Translations under genes and position numbers: made by a program | Part shown: positions 1-5,254 of the stretch, one piece after another | Numbering within the stretch: the stretch's first letter is position 1 | How the letters are laid out: each line of letters begins with the position of its first letter | Origin: an uncultured Eubacteriales bacterium | GTDB lineage: Bacteria > Bacillota > Clostridia > Oscillospirales > Oscillospiraceae | Reading direction: 5' to 3' | DNA: 7,352 bases | NCBI GenBank assembly: GCA_900550705.1 | Contig: URTG01000086.1 | Location: 1-7,352, forward strand | The notes under the pieces: model-generated | What the model saw: only the letters and a program-made list of their open reading frames with translations | Told to the model about the DNA's origin: nothing | Database searches by the model: none

Positions 1-1
1 G

Positions 2-28
2 AAAAAGGGGACCCTGATGGTCCCCTTT
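2..28 (-). terminator. Likely Rho-independent terminator of the lipoprotein-alr-mazF unit
   Basis: A perfect 10-bp inverted repeat (4-13 with 19-28, loop 14-18) has a GGGGACC core. Read on the minus strand it ends in a run of T at 6-2, part of which is inside the stem. It lies about 90 bases past the stop of the 88-residue membrane protein gene and is the only strong hairpin after it, so it probably ends this operon. The A-rich and T-rich flanks are roughly symmetrical, and the window stops here, so it could also serve a gene to the left. Confidence 0.65.
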
Positions 29-114
29 CAAACTATCCCTCCTTCCGAATCCTTTGGTCGAAGCGAGTTTTTTGACAGTCTGGAGTTGTCCCTCGGTTCC
101 GACATCTTTTTTAT

Positions 115-381
115 TCAGATCCCCAGGATGGAGGTCACCACCAGGCCCACGCCCAGCAGGGCCATGACCACCGCCATGACCACATGGAAGGTCTTGGTCC
201 CGTGCTCCGCGCTGTTCCGTGCCTCGCCATACTCATGGAGCACCACATTCAGCACCACCAGCACAGTGATGAGAATGTGCAGTTTTTTGGACGCATGGGG
301 CATCCACCCGCTCTGCCAGGCGATCACATAGGCGATCCAGAGCACCAGCACCAGGGTATACATCTTGTCCGCTAATTTCAT
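115..381 (-). CDS. Small three-helix membrane protein of unknown function
   Basis: An 88-residue protein that I do not recognise. It has three hydrophobic stretches, at about residues 7-24, 34-50 and 64-87, separated by short polar loops (one with two His and a Lys pair, one rich in Glu, Arg and His). That predicts an integral membrane protein of three helices with almost no soluble part. The ATG at 381 is preceded by an AGAAAGGA ribosome site about 10 bases upstream. The gene begins only 23 bases after the stop of the secreted-protein gene, so it is probably the last cistron of the alr-mazF transcript. No catalytic motif is visible. It resembles the small uncharacterised membrane proteins common in Clostridia; whether it acts with the secreted protein next door cannot be told from sequence. 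The reading frame itself is convincing because of its composition and ribosome site. Confidence 0.75.
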   Translation of the reverse strand: MKLADKMYTLVLVLWIAYVIAWQSGWMPHASKKLHILITVLVVLNVVLHEYGEARNSAEHGTKTFHVVMAVVMALLGVGLVVTSILGI

Positions 382-404
382 TGGTTATGTATCCTTTCTT
401 TCGT

Positions 405-929
405 TCATGTTATGGAGTATCCGCCCCGCACCAGCAGCTTCACCGTGTCCGCCGTGGCGGACAGGGTGCGGTCCGGGATGGTCGCCATGTAGAGATGATT
501 CTTGGTCAGACTGCCGCCGGGCCCCAGGGTGCCCCCGGTGGACAGGTCGATGAGGGCCGGGTCGGTGTTGGCGTTCACCTTGGCCGTGCCCACCCGCAGC
601 AGCAGCTCGCAGCCCACGTCCAGAGACAGGGTCTGCCCCTGGCTCAGGGTGATGAGGGCGTAGGACGCCGAGGTCCCGCCCCCCGTCCCGGCGGCGGACT
701 GCTGATACTGGGCGATCTGGGCCTGAAGGCTCTGGTCCAGCTCCGTCTGCCGGGCGGCCATTTTTTCCTCCACCTGGCTGACGATCTTGGGGATCACCGT
801 GTCGTTGAGATAGCTCAGGGTGACCAGCGGGTCATTTTTGTCGCCGTTGGCGGCCCAGACCACGCCGGTGAGGCTGAGCACCGCCAGTCCCCCGGCGGCC
901 CAGCGGGCCAGCCGTTTCTTTTGGTTCAT
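405..929 (-). CDS. Secreted protein of unknown function with coiled-coil stalk and C-terminal beta-rich domain
   Basis: A 174-residue protein. The frame is open further upstream, but ATG at 929 is chosen because AAAGGAG (940-946) sits 10 bases before it and the protein then begins with a classic export signal: basic MNQKKRLAR, a hydrophobic core to residue 24, and an Ala-type cleavage site near residue 26. Residues 33-50 carry DPLVTLSYLNDTVIPKI, followed by a Gln/Glu-rich helix (about 50-77) likely to form a coiled coil, a Gly/Thr/Ser linker (79-89), and a compact beta-rich domain (90-174) with the motifs TLSQGQTL, ELLLRVGTA, LTKNHLYMAT and TVKLLVRGGY. I have the impression that this C-terminal pattern recurs in uncharacterised Clostridial exported proteins, but cannot name a family. 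No lipobox, transmembrane anchor or enzyme motif is seen. It lies 61 bases after mazF on the same strand and 23 bases before the small membrane protein gene. Confidence 0.82.
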   Translation of the reverse strand: MNQKKRLARWAAGGLAVLSLTGVVWAANGDKNDPLVTLSYLNDTVIPKIVSQVEEKMAARQTELDQSLQAQIAQYQQSAAGTGGGTSASYALITLSQGQTLSLDVGCELLLRVGTAKVNANTDPALIDLSTGGTLGPGGSLTKNHLYMATIPDRTLSATADTVKLLVRGGYSIT

Positions 930-955
930 CCTTCGTACACTCCTTTGTGTTTGTC

Positions 956-981
956 CCCCGGAGGGCGCGGACCCTCCGGGG
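956..981. other. GC-rich intercistronic hairpin between mazF and the secreted-protein gene
   Basis: A perfect 10-bp inverted repeat (956-965 with 972-981, six-base loop), all G/C except one A-T pair. No T-run follows on either strand, so it is not a standard terminator. It fills the 61-base gap just before the AAAGGAG site of the secreted-protein gene. In operon mRNA such hairpins often set RNA processing or 3'-end stability; that role is inferred here. Confidence 0.55.
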
Positions 982-990
982 TGCTGAAGC

Positions 991-1356
991 CTATACCAGA
1001 GTCCCGGGATGAAGCCCGAGACTGACTGCAATGGCCGCGTCCACCTTTTTCATGGCCTCGCCGTCCAGGCGGCCCATTTTCTCCCGCAGGCGGCGCTTAT
1101 CCAGGGTCCGCACCTGCTCCAGAAGAATGATAGACTCCTTGGGCAGCCCGCAGCTCAGCGGGGCCAGGGAAATATGGGTGGGCAGCTTCGCCTTCCCGGT
1201 CTGGGAGGTAATGGCAGCGGCGATCACCGTGGGGCTGTGTCGGTTGCCGGTGTCGTTCTGCACGATGAGCACCGGCCGGACGCCCCCCTGCTCGCTGCCC
1301 ACCACCGGACTCAGGTCGGCGTAAAAAATATCGCCTCGTCTAACGCTGTTATCCAC
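991..1356 (-). CDS. mazF: MazF/EndoA-type mRNA interferase (PemK-like toxin)
   Basis: A 121-residue endoribonuclease of the MazF/PemK/EndoA family, which cuts single-stranded mRNA at short sites. The whole chain matches the family length and order: RRGDIFYADLSPVVGSEQGG at residues 6-25, RPVLIVQND, the AAAIT strand, KLPTH, and the ILLEQVRTLDK segment. By alignment from memory with B. subtilis EndoA (ydcE), Arg27 and Thr50 correspond to its active-site Arg25 and Thr48, so the enzyme looks intact. The start is GTG at 1356; an in-frame TGA three codons upstream rules out a longer protein, and GGAG at 1368-1371 is the ribosome site (11-base spacing, rather long). In B. subtilis an antitoxin (ndoAI) lies directly upstream; here the 216 bases between alr and mazF hold no ribbon-helix-helix or other credible antitoxin frame. 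Either the antitoxin is elsewhere, or control is by the leader RNA. The family call is very secure. Confidence 0.96.
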   Translation of the reverse strand: MDNSVRRGDIFYADLSPVVGSEQGGVRPVLIVQNDTGNRHSPTVIAAAITSQTGKAKLPTHISLAPLSCGLPKESIILLEQVRTLDKRRLREKMGRLDGEAMKKVDAAIAVSLGLHPGTLV

Positions 1357-1360
1357 GCAC

Positions 1361-1557
1361 GCTCACACTCCGATGGAAGATAGTACGCGTTACCCGGGCC
1401 AAGGGTCCTATGTAACGCAGTACCAGGAGTCTCCCACGCAGCGGCGGGTTTTATACCTGCCGACGGGCGCAAGCTCCGTTTTTTCGGAGGCAAACCCGCC
1501 GCGCCTGCGGCCCAAGAGGGCCGGAGCCCTCTCCGCTCCGCCTTATCCTATGTGCGC
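1361..1557 (-). ncRNA. Candidate structured RNA or mazF leader in the alr-mazF gap
   Basis: A non-coding stretch that can fold extensively on the minus strand. (1) Closing stem: 1557-1551 with 1367-1361, six of seven pairs. (2) Irregular hairpin: 1541-1538 with 1510-1507, then 1532-1526 with 1521-1515, capped by a UCCG tetraloop. (3) Three-way junction: 9-bp stem 1500-1492 with 1451-1443, enclosing CTCCG/CGGAG (1489-1485 with 1478-1474, A6 loop) and CUUGC/GCAGG (1473-1469 with 1460-1456). (4) Long hairpin: 1435-1430 with 1380-1375, GTAC 1423-1420 with 1386-1383, and the perfect GCGTTAC/GTAACGC stem 1418-1412 with 1393-1387. The octamer ACATAGGA occurs twice (1553-1546 and 1413-1406). No T-run follows, and the mazF ribosome site lies between hairpin 4 and the 3' side of the closing stem. 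At about 197 nt it could be a cis-acting leader, or a stand-alone RNA; 6S RNA is of similar size, but the branched fold does not fit well. Pairings were found by eye, not by an energy calculation. Confidence 0.5.
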
Positions 1558-1572
1558 GGGGCGGGGCGGGTG

Positions 1573-2718
1573 TCAGTTCACCCGCTGTCCGCCCTGAAAA
1601 TAGAGCCGTGGCACCCGGGGGGCAATGCGGCACAGCAGCTCCCACTGGATGGTGCCCGTCTTCCGGGCCGCCGCCTCCACCCGCGCCCCGTCGTAGACGG
1701 TGGCCACGTCCCCCGCCTGCACCTGGGGCAGGTCGGTGACGTCCACCATGCACATATCCATGCAGATACGCCCCAGCACCGGGCAGGGCGTCCCGTGAAT
1801 GAGCACGTCCGCCTGGTTGGACAGCTGCCGGGGGTAGCCGTCCCCATAGCCCACGGGCAGCACCGCGATCCTGCTGTCCCGGGTGAGGGTGGCGGTGCAG
1901 CCGTAGCTCACGGTGCAGCCCTTGGGCAGGGAGCGGACGGCGGCAATGCGGCTTTTCAGGGTCATCACCGGCCGCAGGGCGGCAATCTCCTCCCGCTCCA
2001 CCCCGGCGCAGTAGCCATAGAGCGCCAGCCCGGGCCGGACCATGTCCAGATGGGTGCAGGGGTATTTCACCGTGGCCGAGCTGGCCGCTGTGTGGCAGAT
2101 GGCAAACTGCACACCCCGGGCTTTCAGCGCGTCCCGGGCGTCTAAGAACCGGGTCAGCTGGGCCATGGTGAAGGCCTCGTCCTCGTCGGCGTTGGCGTAG
2201 TGGGCGAACAGCCCCTCCGCCTTCAGCCCGGGCAGCGCGCACAGGGCGGCAATGTCGTCCAGCAGGGCGGTGTGGTCCTCCCCGTCCCGCCAGAGGAAGC
2301 CCAGCCGGCCCATGCCGGTGTCCAGCTTCACATGGATGGTCAGGGTCCTCCCCGCTGCCGCAGCGGCGGCGGACAGGGCCTTGCCCGTCTCCAGGTCCTC
2401 CACGGCCTGGGTCACGTCGGCGGCCAGCAGCTCCGGGGCGTAGGCCGGGTCGGTCTGCCCCAGGCACAGGATGGGCATGGTGATCCCCGCCGCCCGCAGC
2501 GCCTGGGCCTCGCTGAGACAGGCCACCGCCAGCATATCCGCCCCCATCGCCTGGAGCGTCTTGGCCACCGGCACCGCCCCGTGCCCGTAGGCGTCGGCCT
2601 TCACCACGCCCAGGTACTTGCACCCGGGATGGGTCATGGCCCGCAGGGCCTTGCAGTTGCCCGCCAGCGCGTCCAGGTCGATCTCCGCCCAGGTCCGCAT
2701 GGTTTTCTCGTCCTTCAT
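1573..2718 (-). CDS. alr: Alanine racemase (PLP-dependent)
   Basis: A 381-residue cytoplasmic enzyme interconverting L- and D-alanine, giving D-alanine for peptidoglycan. Family landmarks are in order: TWAEIDLDAL at 9-18; the PLP-binding VVKADAYGHGA with Lys40 as Schiff-base lysine; KLDTGMGRLG at 131-140; HLDMVRPGLALYG at 224-235; the SYG catalytic tyrosine at about residue 272; and GRICMDM at 316-322, the C-terminal beta-barrel substrate-binding region. Length is normal for Alr (about 370-390). The start at 2718 overlaps the lipoprotein stop as ATGA, implying translational coupling; a GGGGGAGG site lies close upstream. An in-frame ATG at 2700, nearer the usual N terminus and preceded by AAGGA, is a possible alternative. 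It is the second gene of the operon; 216 bases separate its stop from mazF, as in the Bacillus alr-ndoA locus but without the antitoxin gene. Confidence 0.97.
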   Translation of the reverse strand: MKDEKTMRTWAEIDLDALAGNCKALRAMTHPGCKYLGVVKADAYGHGAVPVAKTLQAMGADMLAVACLSEAQALRAAGITMPILCLGQTDPAYAPELLAADVTQAVEDLETGKALSAAAAAAGRTLTIHVKLDTGMGRLGFLWRDGEDHTALLDDIAALCALPGLKAEGLFAHYANADEDEAFTMAQLTRFLDARDALKARGVQFAICHTAASSATVKYPCTHLDMVRPGLALYGYCAGVEREEIAALRPVMTLKSRIAAVRSLPKGCTVSYGCTATLTRDSRIAVLPVGYGDGYPRQLSNQADVLIHGTPCPVLGRICMDMCMVDVTDLPQVQAGDVATVYDGARVEAAARKTGTIQWELLCRIAPRVPRLYFQGGQRVN

Positions 2719-3320
2719 GGGTCCTCCCCCTCACTCGTTTCCTTGGTAAATGTTAAAAATTCGCAGGAGATCACCCGGAAGCCGTCCACCAGGATCTCCC
2801 CCCGGCGCAGGTTTCCGCTCCCCTTGTCGAACCACAGTGTGGTCTGCCGTCCCGTCCCCGGCGCGCCCTCCGGGTCGCCGCAGTCCACCCGGAGCAGACT
2901 GCCCTCCGGCTCCATGCGGCAGTGGGTGATGAATCCCTCCGCCGCCGCCGTGAGCAGAACCGGCACGGCGGACACCGGAGCCAGCCCGTCCTTGTCCAGC
3001 GGGCCGGTATCCAGGCTCAGGCCGTCGTATTCCAGGGTGCTCTCCCCCGCCTGTACGGTGGCGGTGATGCCCGCCACGGTCTCCGGCTGGAGGACGGTCA
3101 CCCGGGTCTCCTCCGGCGTCCACTCCACGTCCAGCACAAATTCGTAGACCCGGCGGCCATAGTCCGCCGTCACCGCCGCCCGGGTCTGGCCGCGGTCGGC
3201 CTGTAAGTACTGCCCCCGGATGTCCAGCGCCAGCGCCTCCGCCGGGTCCATCCCCGCCGGGGCGCAGCCCGCCAGCAGGGGGACCAGCAGCAGAGCCGCA
3301 GCCCCTCGCCGCAGATCCAT
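2715..3320 (-). CDS. LolA/YdcC-like lipoprotein
   Basis: A 201-residue predicted lipoprotein. Residues 1-19 are a short type II signal peptide: MDLRR, a Leu/Ala/Val core, and the lipobox LAGC with Cys19 as the lipidated residue, so it should be anchored on the outer face of the membrane. The mature part is a run of beta-strand-like segments (YEFVLDVEW, TRVTVLQPETVAGITATV, LEYDGLSLDTG, TLWFDKGSGNLRRGEILVDG, ISCEFLTF) that resembles the LolA/YdcC fold, which binds hydrophobic ligands in an open barrel. B. subtilis ydcC lies in the same position directly before alr, which supports the assignment; neither its ligand nor its role can be read from sequence. ATG at 3320 follows a strong AGGAGG (3329-3334) by 8 bases. 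It is the first gene of the unit and its stop overlaps the alr start as ATGA. Confidence 0.8.
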   Translation of the reverse strand: MDLRRGAAALLLVPLLAGCAPAGMDPAEALALDIRGQYLQADRGQTRAAVTADYGRRVYEFVLDVEWTPEETRVTVLQPETVAGITATVQAGESTLEYDGLSLDTGPLDKDGLAPVSAVPVLLTAAAEGFITHCRMEPEGSLLRVDCGDPEGAPGTGRQTTLWFDKGSGNLRRGEILVDGFRVISCEFLTFTKETSEGEDP

Positions 3321-3403
3321 TGAGACGGCCTCCTCTCCCTCTTGCAGCTGCTCTCCTTGGTGCCTCGGTCACGCTGTCATTCTATGGGGGAGGATACGGA
3401 TTT

Positions 3404-3432
3404 ATTCTACCACATTTTGCTCCGCCGGGAAA
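3404..3432 (-). promoter_or_regulatory. Possible promoter for the lipoprotein-alr-mazF unit
   Basis: On the minus strand an extended -10 (TGG followed by TAGAAT at 3409-3404) lies 84 bases before the lipoprotein start. Seventeen bases upstream is only a weak -35 (TTTCCC at 3432-3427, three of six matches). A second TAGAAT at 3384-3379 has no extension or -35. It is the best candidate in the gap by position and -10 quality. Confidence 0.45.
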
Positions 3433-3481
3433 GCCGCTGGCAGGGATTTTTCTCCGGATTTTTCCCGCTCCGCCCCCCGCC

Positions 3482-3510
3482 TTGCGTTTCATGGGATTTT
3501 TTGGTATAAT
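3482..3510 (+). promoter_or_regulatory. Extended -10 sigma-A promoter for the EamA transporter
   Basis: A consensus TATAAT (3505-3510) is preceded by TGG, giving an extended -10, and by TTGCGT (3482-3487) at the ideal 17-base spacing. Transcription would begin near 3517, leaving a leader of about 55 bases before the transporter gene. It lies about 75-100 bases from the opposing candidate promoter, so both units share this 251-base intergenic region; no operator palindrome was recognised between them. Confidence 0.75.
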
Positions 3511-3564
3511 GGGCCGGTCCGTATCTCCGGTTCCCGGGCCCTGTGCCCCGCGGGACCGTCCCCT

Positions 3565-3568
3565 GGAG
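3565..3568 (+). promoter_or_regulatory. GGAG ribosome site deciding the transporter start
   Basis: GGAG sits 3 bases before ATG at 3572 and 9 bases before an in-frame TTG at 3578. Spacing favours the TTG; codon preference favours the ATG. The two proteins differ by only two residues. The next ATG (3593) is too far from this site. Confidence 0.5.
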
Positions 3569-3571
3569 TTG

Positions 3572-4465
3572 ATGATCTTGTCCGAACAGACGATGCGGCG
3601 GCTGGCCAAGCCCATGCTGCTGGGCGCCGCCCTAATCTGGGGCACGTCCTTCTTTCTGATGAAACATGCCCTGGATTCCTTGCCCGTCTTCTTTTTGCTG
3701 GCCATCCGGTTCACCGCCGGGGCGGCTCTGCTGGCCCTCATCGCCGGAAAACGATGGACCCGGTTCACCAGGGATTACCTGTGGCGGGGCGCTGTCATCG
3801 GCGGAATGCTGTTTCTGGCGTACAGCATCCAGACCTTTGGCCTGGCCCGCACCACCCCCTCGAAAAACGCCTTTCTGACGGCGGTATACTGCGTCATCGT
3901 CCCCTTCCTCACCTGGGCGGTGGTGCGGCTGCGGCCCGACGGATACAACATCCTGGCCGCCGTCCTGTGCGTCACCGGCGTGGGGCTGGTGTCGCTGAAC
4001 GACCAGCTGTCCATCAACTCCGGCGACCTGCTCACCCTGGTGGCCGCCTTCTTCTACGCCGCCCACATCACCGCCGTGCAGAAGGTTTCCCCGGGAAAGG
4101 ACATCACCCTGCTCACGGTGTTTCAGTTCGCCTTCGCCGCGCTGTACGCCTGGCTCTGCGGCGGGCTGACGGAGACCTTCCCCGCCCAGGCCCTCACCGA
4201 CCCGGCGGTGTACTTCCCCCTGGCCTACCTGTGCGTCATGGCCACCACCGTGGCCCTGCTGTTCCAGAACGTGGGCCAGGTCTGGTCCGACCCCGCCTCC
4301 GCCTCGGTGATTCTCTCCCTGGAGTCGGTGTTCGGCGTGCTGTTCTCCGTGCTGTTCTACGGCGACCCGGTGACCCCCCGCCTGCTGTGCGGCTTCGCCC
4401 TGATTTTCGTGGCGGTGGTCTGCTCGGAGACAAAGCTCTCGTTTTTGCGAAAAAAGCCACAATAA
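3572..4465 (+). CDS. EamA-family (drug/metabolite superfamily) transporter
   Basis: A 297-residue integral membrane protein of the DMT superfamily, with two tandem EamA repeats of about five helices each (roughly 16-141 and 150-285). Family-like landmarks are LIWGTSFFLMKHAL in helix 1, the FRFTAG-like AIRFTAGAAL, the TTPSKNAFLTAVYCVIVPF segment closing into the first repeat's end, and SVILSLESVFGVLFSVLFYGDPV near the C terminus, where DMT proteins carry the conserved loop before the last helix. The C terminus is basic (LRKKPQ), as expected for a cytoplasmic tail. Substrate cannot be predicted; members export amino acids, metabolites or drugs. The frame is open back to before 3320, but those codons run through the promoter and lack transporter sequence, so the start is placed at 3572 (or TTG 3578). 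It is monocistronic, divergent from the alr unit, and convergent with pabC across a shared terminator. Confidence 0.93.
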   Translation: MILSEQTMRRLAKPMLLGAALIWGTSFFLMKHALDSLPVFFLLAIRFTAGAALLALIAGKRWTRFTRDYLWRGAVIGGMLFLAYSIQTFGLARTTPSKNAFLTAVYCVIVPFLTWAVVRLRPDGYNILAAVLCVTGVGLVSLNDQLSINSGDLLTLVAAFFYAAHITAVQKVSPGKDITLLTVFQFAFAALYAWLCGGLTETFPAQALTDPAVYFPLAYLCVMATTVALLFQNVGQVWSDPASASVILSLESVFGVLFSVLFYGDPVTPRLLCGFALIFVAVVCSETKLSFLRKKPQ

Positions 4466-4469
4466 CGCC

Positions 4470-4509
4470 AAAAAATCGCCTTGGACCAACGGTCCAAGGC
4501 GATTTTTTT
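4470..4509. terminator. Bidirectional Rho-independent terminator between the transporter and pabC
   Basis: An 18-bp perfect stem (4470-4487 with 4491-4508, loop AAC) has a GC-containing core TCGCCTTGGACC flanked by A-run on the left and T-run on the right (4503-4509). This gives a U-tract on both strands, so it can end both convergent units. It begins 5 bases after the transporter stop. The pabC stop codon (4508-4510) overlaps its edge. Confidence 0.93.
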
Positions 4510-5254
4510 ATTCCAGCGACCCCTTCTCCGCCTCATACACCGCCCGCAGCCGGTCCGCCGTCTCCCGCCGGGGGAAGACCCGGGTGCCCAGCTGGCGCAC
4601 GGGCATGATGCCCATGAGGGAGTTGGTGACGAAGCACTCGTCAAACCGCTCCAGCTCCCCGGGGGCGAACTCCCCCTCCTCCACGGGGTAGCGGCCGCAG
4701 ACGTATTCCCGCAGCACGCCGGGCAGCAGCCCGCAGTCCAGGGCCGGGGTGTACAGCTTGCCGCCGGACACCAGGAACAGGTTGCTCACCGTGCCCTCCG
4801 CCAGCTTGCCCCGGGTGTTGAGGAAAATCCGCTCGTCCATCCCGGCCGCTGCGGCGGCCCGGTGCTCCAGAATACAGTCCCCGTAGTTCAGCGTCTTGTG
4901 GCCCACCAGGGGGGAGGTCTCATTCCGCCGCACGGCGCTGAAGTCCATGCGGAAGCCCGTCTCGTACTGCTCCGGCCCATAGGTGTTGGGCCGGGTCTGC
5001 ATCACCAGGTTCTCCCGGGTCAGCAGAATTTTACACACGCTGTGGGGCTTGCAGTGCAGCCGGAGCTGTTCCGCCGTCCAGGCTGGGGTCAGCCCCCGGG
5101 CCTCCGGCTCGCCCAGGTCGAGAAACCGGGCCGTCCGCGTGAGCCGGGCCAGGTGCTTGGTCAGCAGAACGCCCCGGCCCTCCTCCACCGCGATGGTCTC
5201 AAAGGCCCCCAGGCCGAAGGCTGTGCCCTCGTCCAAATTGATTTTCTGATTCAT
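4508..5254 (-). CDS. pabC: Aminotransferase class IV, probably 4-amino-4-deoxychorismate lyase
   Basis: A 248-residue PLP enzyme of fold type IV. As aminodeoxychorismate lyase it would remove pyruvate from 4-amino-4-deoxychorismate to yield p-aminobenzoate, a folate precursor. Visible landmarks: the N-terminal FGLGAFETI (13-21); HKTLNYGD with Lys120 as the PLP lysine; EGTVSNLFLV (153-162), which contacts the cofactor phosphate; and LLPGVLREYV, the usual C-terminal motif. Class IV enzymes also include branched-chain and D-amino acid aminotransferases; the length and the direct linkage to pabA-pabB favour the lyase. The first residues are shorter than in many homologues, as the usual Arg/Asp-rich start before FET is reduced to LDEGTAFG. 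ATG at 5254 overlaps the pabB stop as ATGA and has GGAGG (5262-5266) 7 bases upstream. It is the last gene of the unit and its stop lies in the terminator. Confidence 0.9.
   Translation of the reverse strand: MNQKINLDEGTAFGLGAFETIAVEEGRGVLLTKHLARLTRTARFLDLGEPEARGLTPAWTAEQLRLHCKPHSVCKILLTRENLVMQTRPNTYGPEQYETGFRMDFSAVRRNETSPLVGHKTLNYGDCILEHRAAAAAGMDERIFLNTRGKLAEGTVSNLFLVSGGKLYTPALDCGLLPGVLREYVCGRYPVEEGEFAPGELERFDECFVTNSLMGIMPVRQLGTRVFPRRETADRLRAVYEAEKGSLE

Noticed and set aside
1380..1409. TACTAT at 1385-1380 as a -10 for a mazF-specific promoter
   Set aside because: Only four of six matches, weak -35, and it lies inside a stem of the proposed RNA; not strong enough to list.
1311..1493. 60-residue minus-strand frame in the alr-mazF gap, considered as the antitoxin
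   Set aside because: It overlaps the mazF start, has no ribbon-helix-helix pattern, and its codons coincide with the RNA stems, which explains its sequence better.
1361..1557. T-box, SRP RNA, tmRNA or RNase P RNA identity for the structured gap
   Set aside because: The signature sequences I know for these (for example the T-box GGGTGGTACCGCG-like antiterminator, the SRP GGAAGG tetraloop region, the RNase P GAGGAAAGTCC block) are not present.
1373..1597. 74-residue plus-strand frame in the same gap
   Set aside because: No good ribosome site, runs into the alr 3' end on the opposite strand, and is low-complexity shadow of the structured region.
1451..2734. 427-residue minus-strand reading frame across alr
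   Set aside because: It is the +1 shadow of alr: Gly/Arg/Ala/Pro-rich, no domain, and alr in the other frame has all racemase motifs.
3320..3571. N-terminal extension of the transporter frame back to 3320
   Set aside because: The extra 84 codons cross an extended -10 promoter and do not look like a transporter N terminus; ribosome site and homology place the start near 3572.
3632..4489. 285-residue minus-strand frame antisense to the EamA transporter
   Set aside because: Gln/Gly/Glu/His-rich shadow of hydrophobic codons; no ribosome site or recognisable domain.
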